This document shows positions 60,691 through 64,000 of a stretch of DNA of 64,000 bases, piece by piece. Source of the stretch: Arenicola marina (Eukaryota > Annelida > Polychaeta > Arenicolidae); contig OZ025249.1 of NCBI GenBank assembly GCA_964019135.1, forward strand, positions 6,188,039 to 6,252,038. Direction: 5' to 3'. The translations under genes and the position numbers were made by a program. The notes under the pieces are model-generated. The model was not told where the DNA came from and did no database searches. It saw only the letters and a list, made by a program, of their open reading frames with translations. Position 1 is the stretch's first letter, and every line of letters begins with the position of its first letter.

Positions 60691-60886
60691 CACATGTAAC
60701 ATGTAGCATGTATATATGTTGTTTTGGGAGAAGGGAGTTGTGTTTCTGTGTAACAATATCGGATTTTTTACTATCTCGTACAAGCGTATAAGCTTCGGCT
60801 TCAGCTTTTGTCACTCTTTATACTCTGTACTTTTACCGTTACAATGTATTATGCCACTTCTTGACATGACAATAGAGATATTATTA
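60691..60886. other. 196-bp insertion in the 35-bp array, CTAAT direct repeats at its ends
   Basis: The left repeat unit ends in CTAAT (60686-60690) and the right one restarts with CTAAT (60887-60891). Removing 60691-60886 plus one CTAAT restores a normal unit junction (GTCCTAAT followed by AGGGCGATATC). This is the pattern of an insertion with a 5-bp target duplication. The inserted DNA is AT-rich, begins CACATGTAACATGTAGCATG and ends near GATATTATTA. I see no terminal inverted repeat and no domain, so it could be a small non-autonomous transposon, filler DNA, or an ancestral segment around which repeats expanded. Confidence 0.45.
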
Positions 60887-62487
60887 CTAATAGGGCGATA
60901 TCTCCTTCATCTGGCTGCGTCATAATGGAGCGATATCTCTTTTATCAGGCGGCATCCTAATGAGGTGATATCTCTTTCATCAGGCGGCATCCCAATGAGG
61001 TGAAATCTCCTTCCTCTGGCGGCGTCCTAATGTGACCATATCTCCTTCATATGGCGGCGTCATAATGGGGCGATATCTGCTACATCTACCGGCGTCCTAA
61101 TGAGGCGATATCTATTTCATCAACCGGCGTCCTAATGGGACGATATCTCCTTCATCTGGCTGCGTCATTATGGAGCGATATCTTCTTCATCTGGCGGCAT
61201 TCTAATGGAGCGATATCTCCTTCATGTCCTTCATCTACCGTCGTCCTCATGGGGCGATATCTCCTTCAATGGGGCGATATATCCTTCATCTGGCGGCGTC
61301 CTAATGGGGTGATATCTCCTTTCTTTTGGCGGCATCCTATTGAGGCGATATCTCGTTCATGTCCTTCATCTACCGTCATCCTAATGAGGCGATATCTATT
61401 TCATCTACCGTCGTCCTAATGGGGCGATATCTCCTTCATCGGGCGGCGTTCTAATGGGGCGATATCTCCTTCATCGGGCGGCGTCCTAATGGGGCGATAT
61501 CTCCTTCATCGGGCGGTGTCCTAATGGGACGATATCTCCTTCATCTGGCTGCGTCATAATGGAGCGATATCTTCTTCATCTGGCGGCATCCTAATGGAGC
61601 GATATCTCCTTCATGTCCTTCATCTACCGTCGTCCTAATGGGGCGATATCTCCTTCATCTACCGTCGTCCTAATGGGGCGATATCTCATTCAATGGGGCG
61701 ATATATCCTTCATCGGGCCGCGTCCTAATGGGGCGATATCTCCTTTCATCGGGCGGCGTCCTAATGGAGCGATATCTCCTTCATCGGGCGGTGTCCTAAT
61801 CGGGCGATATCTCCTTCATCGGGCGGCGTCCTAATAGGGCGATATCTCCTTTCATCGGGCGGTGTCCTAATCGGGCGATATCTCCTTCATCGGGCGGTGT
61901 CCTAATGGGGCGATATCTCCTTCATCGGGCGGCGTCCTAATGGGGCGATATCTCCTTTCATCGGGCCGCGTCCTAATGGGGCGATATCTCCTTCATCGGG
62001 CGGCGTCCTAATGGGGCGATATCTCCTTCATCGGGCGGCGTCCTAATGAGGCGATATCTCCTTTCATCGGGCGGCGTCCTAATGGGGCGATATCTCCTTC
62101 AACTACCGTCGTCCTAATGGGGCGATATCTCCTTTCATCGGACGGCGTCCTAATGGGGCGATATCTCCTTCATCGGGCGGTGTCCTAATGGGGCGATATC
62201 TCCTTCATCGGGCGGCGTCCTAATAGGGCGATATCTCCTTTCATCGGGCCGCGTCCTAATGGGGCGATATCTCCTTTCATCGGGCCGCGTCCTAATGGGG
62301 CGATATCTCCTTCATCGGGCGGTGTCCTAATGGGGCGATATCTCCTTCATCGGGCGGCGTCCTAATAGGGCGATATCTCCTTCATCGGGCGGCGTCCTAA
62401 TGGGGCGATATCTCCTTCATCTACCGTCGTCCTAATGGGGCGATGTCACCTTCATCGGGCGGCGTCCTGATGGGGCGATGTCTACCT
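60887..62487. repeat. 35-bp minisatellite, about 45 units
   Basis: Units contain GGGGCGATATCTCCTTCATC followed by GGGCGGCGTCCTAAT. 36-bp units with CTTTCATC are frequent. The left part (to about 61430) is more diverged, with CTGGCTGCGTC, CAGGCGGCATC and CTACCGTCGTC variants; the right part is homogeneous. A block beginning CGATATCTCC at 61141 recurs at 61530 (389 bp), including TTCATGTCCTTCATCTACCG and GGGGCGATATATCC. The last unit, around 62450-62487, has CGATGTC variants. Every typical unit has a GATATC palindrome. Short open frames here lack coding support. Confidence 0.95.
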
Positions 62488-62925
62488 TAGCCGTGTGCGC
62501 TTCCTTGCTTCCGGAAGTCTACAATGCCGTAAGCTAATGTGGCCGATGATAACGACCCGGCGCGCGTTGCTCTGTCCGGCAGGCGATCAACACGGTATTA
62601 TCTGCCGCCGCAATCTAACATTACCTGTAAGCGGTCCCCAGCTGCGGACATGCGCAGTACACGTTACTAATTAGGTCAACTGACATGTCAAATATTACAT
62701 AAGCATCTCTTTAAATGGAAAAACAATTCCGTGAATGCTCGGCGGCGTCAGTGATAACATGGTGCTTTAATGCCCTTCGTTATCCACAATCTATAGGGCC
62801 CACTGATCACCAGTCGTCCATGCAAAGTACTTTTCGCCGTTACCTTGATGAGCTGACGGGGTATCGGACTCAGCCAAGCCGACTTTCTTCCTAGCCAGCC
62901 TTGTCATGACCAGCCAGCCTACGGC
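62488..62925. other. Unique spacer between the 35-bp and right 24-bp arrays
   Basis: Non-repetitive sequence. The minus-strand frame that reads through the right 24-bp array continues here for about 50 non-repetitive codons, ending at 62791. No known domain is visible in that tail and no other feature is supported. Confidence 0.5.
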
Positions 62926-64000
62926 CCTCACCACGTCACGCGTTCTGTCCCTAACCACGTCACTCGCTCTGTCTCTAACCACGTCACTCGCTCTGTCTCT
63001 AACCACGTCACTCGGTCTGTCTCTAACCACGCCACTCGCTCTGTCTCTAGCCACGTCACGCGTTCTCTCTCTAGCCACGTCACTCGGTCTGTCTCTAACC
63101 ACGCCACTCGCTCTGTCTCTAAAAACGTCACTCGCTCTGTCTCTAAAAACGTCACTCGGTCTGTCTCTAACCACGTCACTCGGACTGTCTCTAACCACTT
63201 CACTCGGACTGTCTCTAACCACGTCACTCGCTCTGTCTCTAAAAACGTCACTCGCTCTGTCTCTAACAACGTCACTCGCTCTGTCTCTAACCACGTCATT
63301 CGATCTGTCTCTAACCACGTCACTCGCTCTGTCTCTAACAACGTCACTCGCTCTGTCTCTAACAACGTCACTCGCTCTGTCTCTACCCACGTCACTCGCT
63401 CTGTCTCTAAAAACGTCACTCGCTCTGTCTCTAAAAACGTCACTCGGTCTGTCTCTAACCACGTCACTCGGTCTGTCTCTAACCACGTCACTCGGTCTGT
63501 CTCTAACCACGTCACTCGCTCTGTCTCTAACCACGTCACCAGGTCTGTCTCTAACCACTTCACTCGGACTGTCTCTAACCACGTCACTCGGACTGTCTCT
63601 AACCACGTCACTCGGTCTGTCTCTAACCACGCCACTCGCTCTGTCTCTAACCACGTCACTCGCTCTGTCTCTAACCACGTCACTCGCTCTGTCTCTAACC
63701 ACGTCACTCGGTCTGTCTCTAACCACGTCACTCGGTCTGTCTCTAACCACGTCACTCGCACTGTCTCTAACCACGTCACGCGTTCTCTCTCTAACCACTT
63801 CACTCGGTCTGTCTCTAACCACGTCACTCGGTCTGTCTCTAACCACGTCACTCGATCTGTCTCTAACCACGTCACTCGATCTGTCTCTAACCACGTCACT
63901 CGGTCTGTCTCTAACCACGTCACTCGATCTGTCTCTAACCACGTCACTCGGTCTGTCTCTAACCACGTCACTCGCCCGGTCTCTAACAACGTCACTCGTT
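62926..64000. repeat. 24-bp minisatellite, at least 44 units, runs off the window
   Basis: Units are built of CTCTGTCTCTAACCACGTCA plus CTCG. Variants at the third-last position before CTGTCT give GCT/GGT/GAT/GGA, and AACCACGTC alternates with AAAAACGTC, AACAACGTC and AACCACTTC. The unit is a multiple of 3; on the minus strand it reads as an 8-residue DVVRDRPS-type repeat in one frame and WLETDRVT in another, both open to the window edge. In most units the minus strand carries TGACGTGG. The left end is diverged (TCTGTCC, ACGCGTTC). It is unrelated in sequence to the other 24-bp array at 56687. Confidence 0.95.

Overview
This 64-kb window is eukaryotic, almost gene-free DNA. About 86% of it (roughly 55 kb, measured by eye) consists of ten separate tandem-repeat arrays with unit lengths of 33, 20, 36, 19, 50, 24, 16, 59, 35 and 24 bp. 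I find no recognisable protein domain, tRNA, rRNA, CRISPR array, operon or virus-like element. The long open frames are consequences of repeat units that lack stop codons. Most of those on the plus strand of the 36-bp array begin at TTG, not ATG. The absence of operons, the CpG-rich spacers and the very large satellite content suggest an animal, perhaps a marine invertebrate. That assignment is weak, because nothing in the window identifies a taxon.

Layout: 1-763 unique; 764-1222 G-rich 33-bp array; 1293-2115 20-bp array; 2116-2580 unique, with a hairpin and a CTCF-like word; 2581-11456 36-bp array (about 246 units); 11457-13312 unique, AT-rich; 13313-13464 exactly eight 19-bp units, seven of which carry GCCACCATGG; 13465-14864 unique; 14865-55502 a 40.6-kb array of about 813 units of 50 bp; 55503-56686 unique; 56687-56851 24-bp array; 56921-57935 16-bp array; 57936-60085 unique with homopolymer and GGT tracts; 60086-60650 59-bp array; 60664-60690 one isolated 35-bp-family unit; 60691-60886 a probable insertion; 60887-62487 main 35-bp array; 62488-62925 unique; 62926-64000 24-bp array running off the window.

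The 50-bp array is the main object. Its register is broken by only three net single-base deletions in 40.6 kb, while point variants are common and have been copied in blocks. Duplications of 29, 30, 35, 43, 48 and 56 units can be read directly from shared rare variants, and one seven-unit cassette occurs four times across 22 kb. Every typical unit carries a GAGGGA-CT-TCCCTC dyad, a CACGTCA (bZIP-type) core and TATAATAA. The 24-bp array at the right end also carries CACGTCA in most units.

Spacer sequences share the word GTGACACCAG next to several arrays and look enriched in CACGTG. This may mean the arrays and their flanks derive from a dispersed repeat family that carries internal minisatellites, or that the locus is a heterochromatic or regulatory repeat domain. 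These are hypotheses; the sequence directly shows only the repeat structure.
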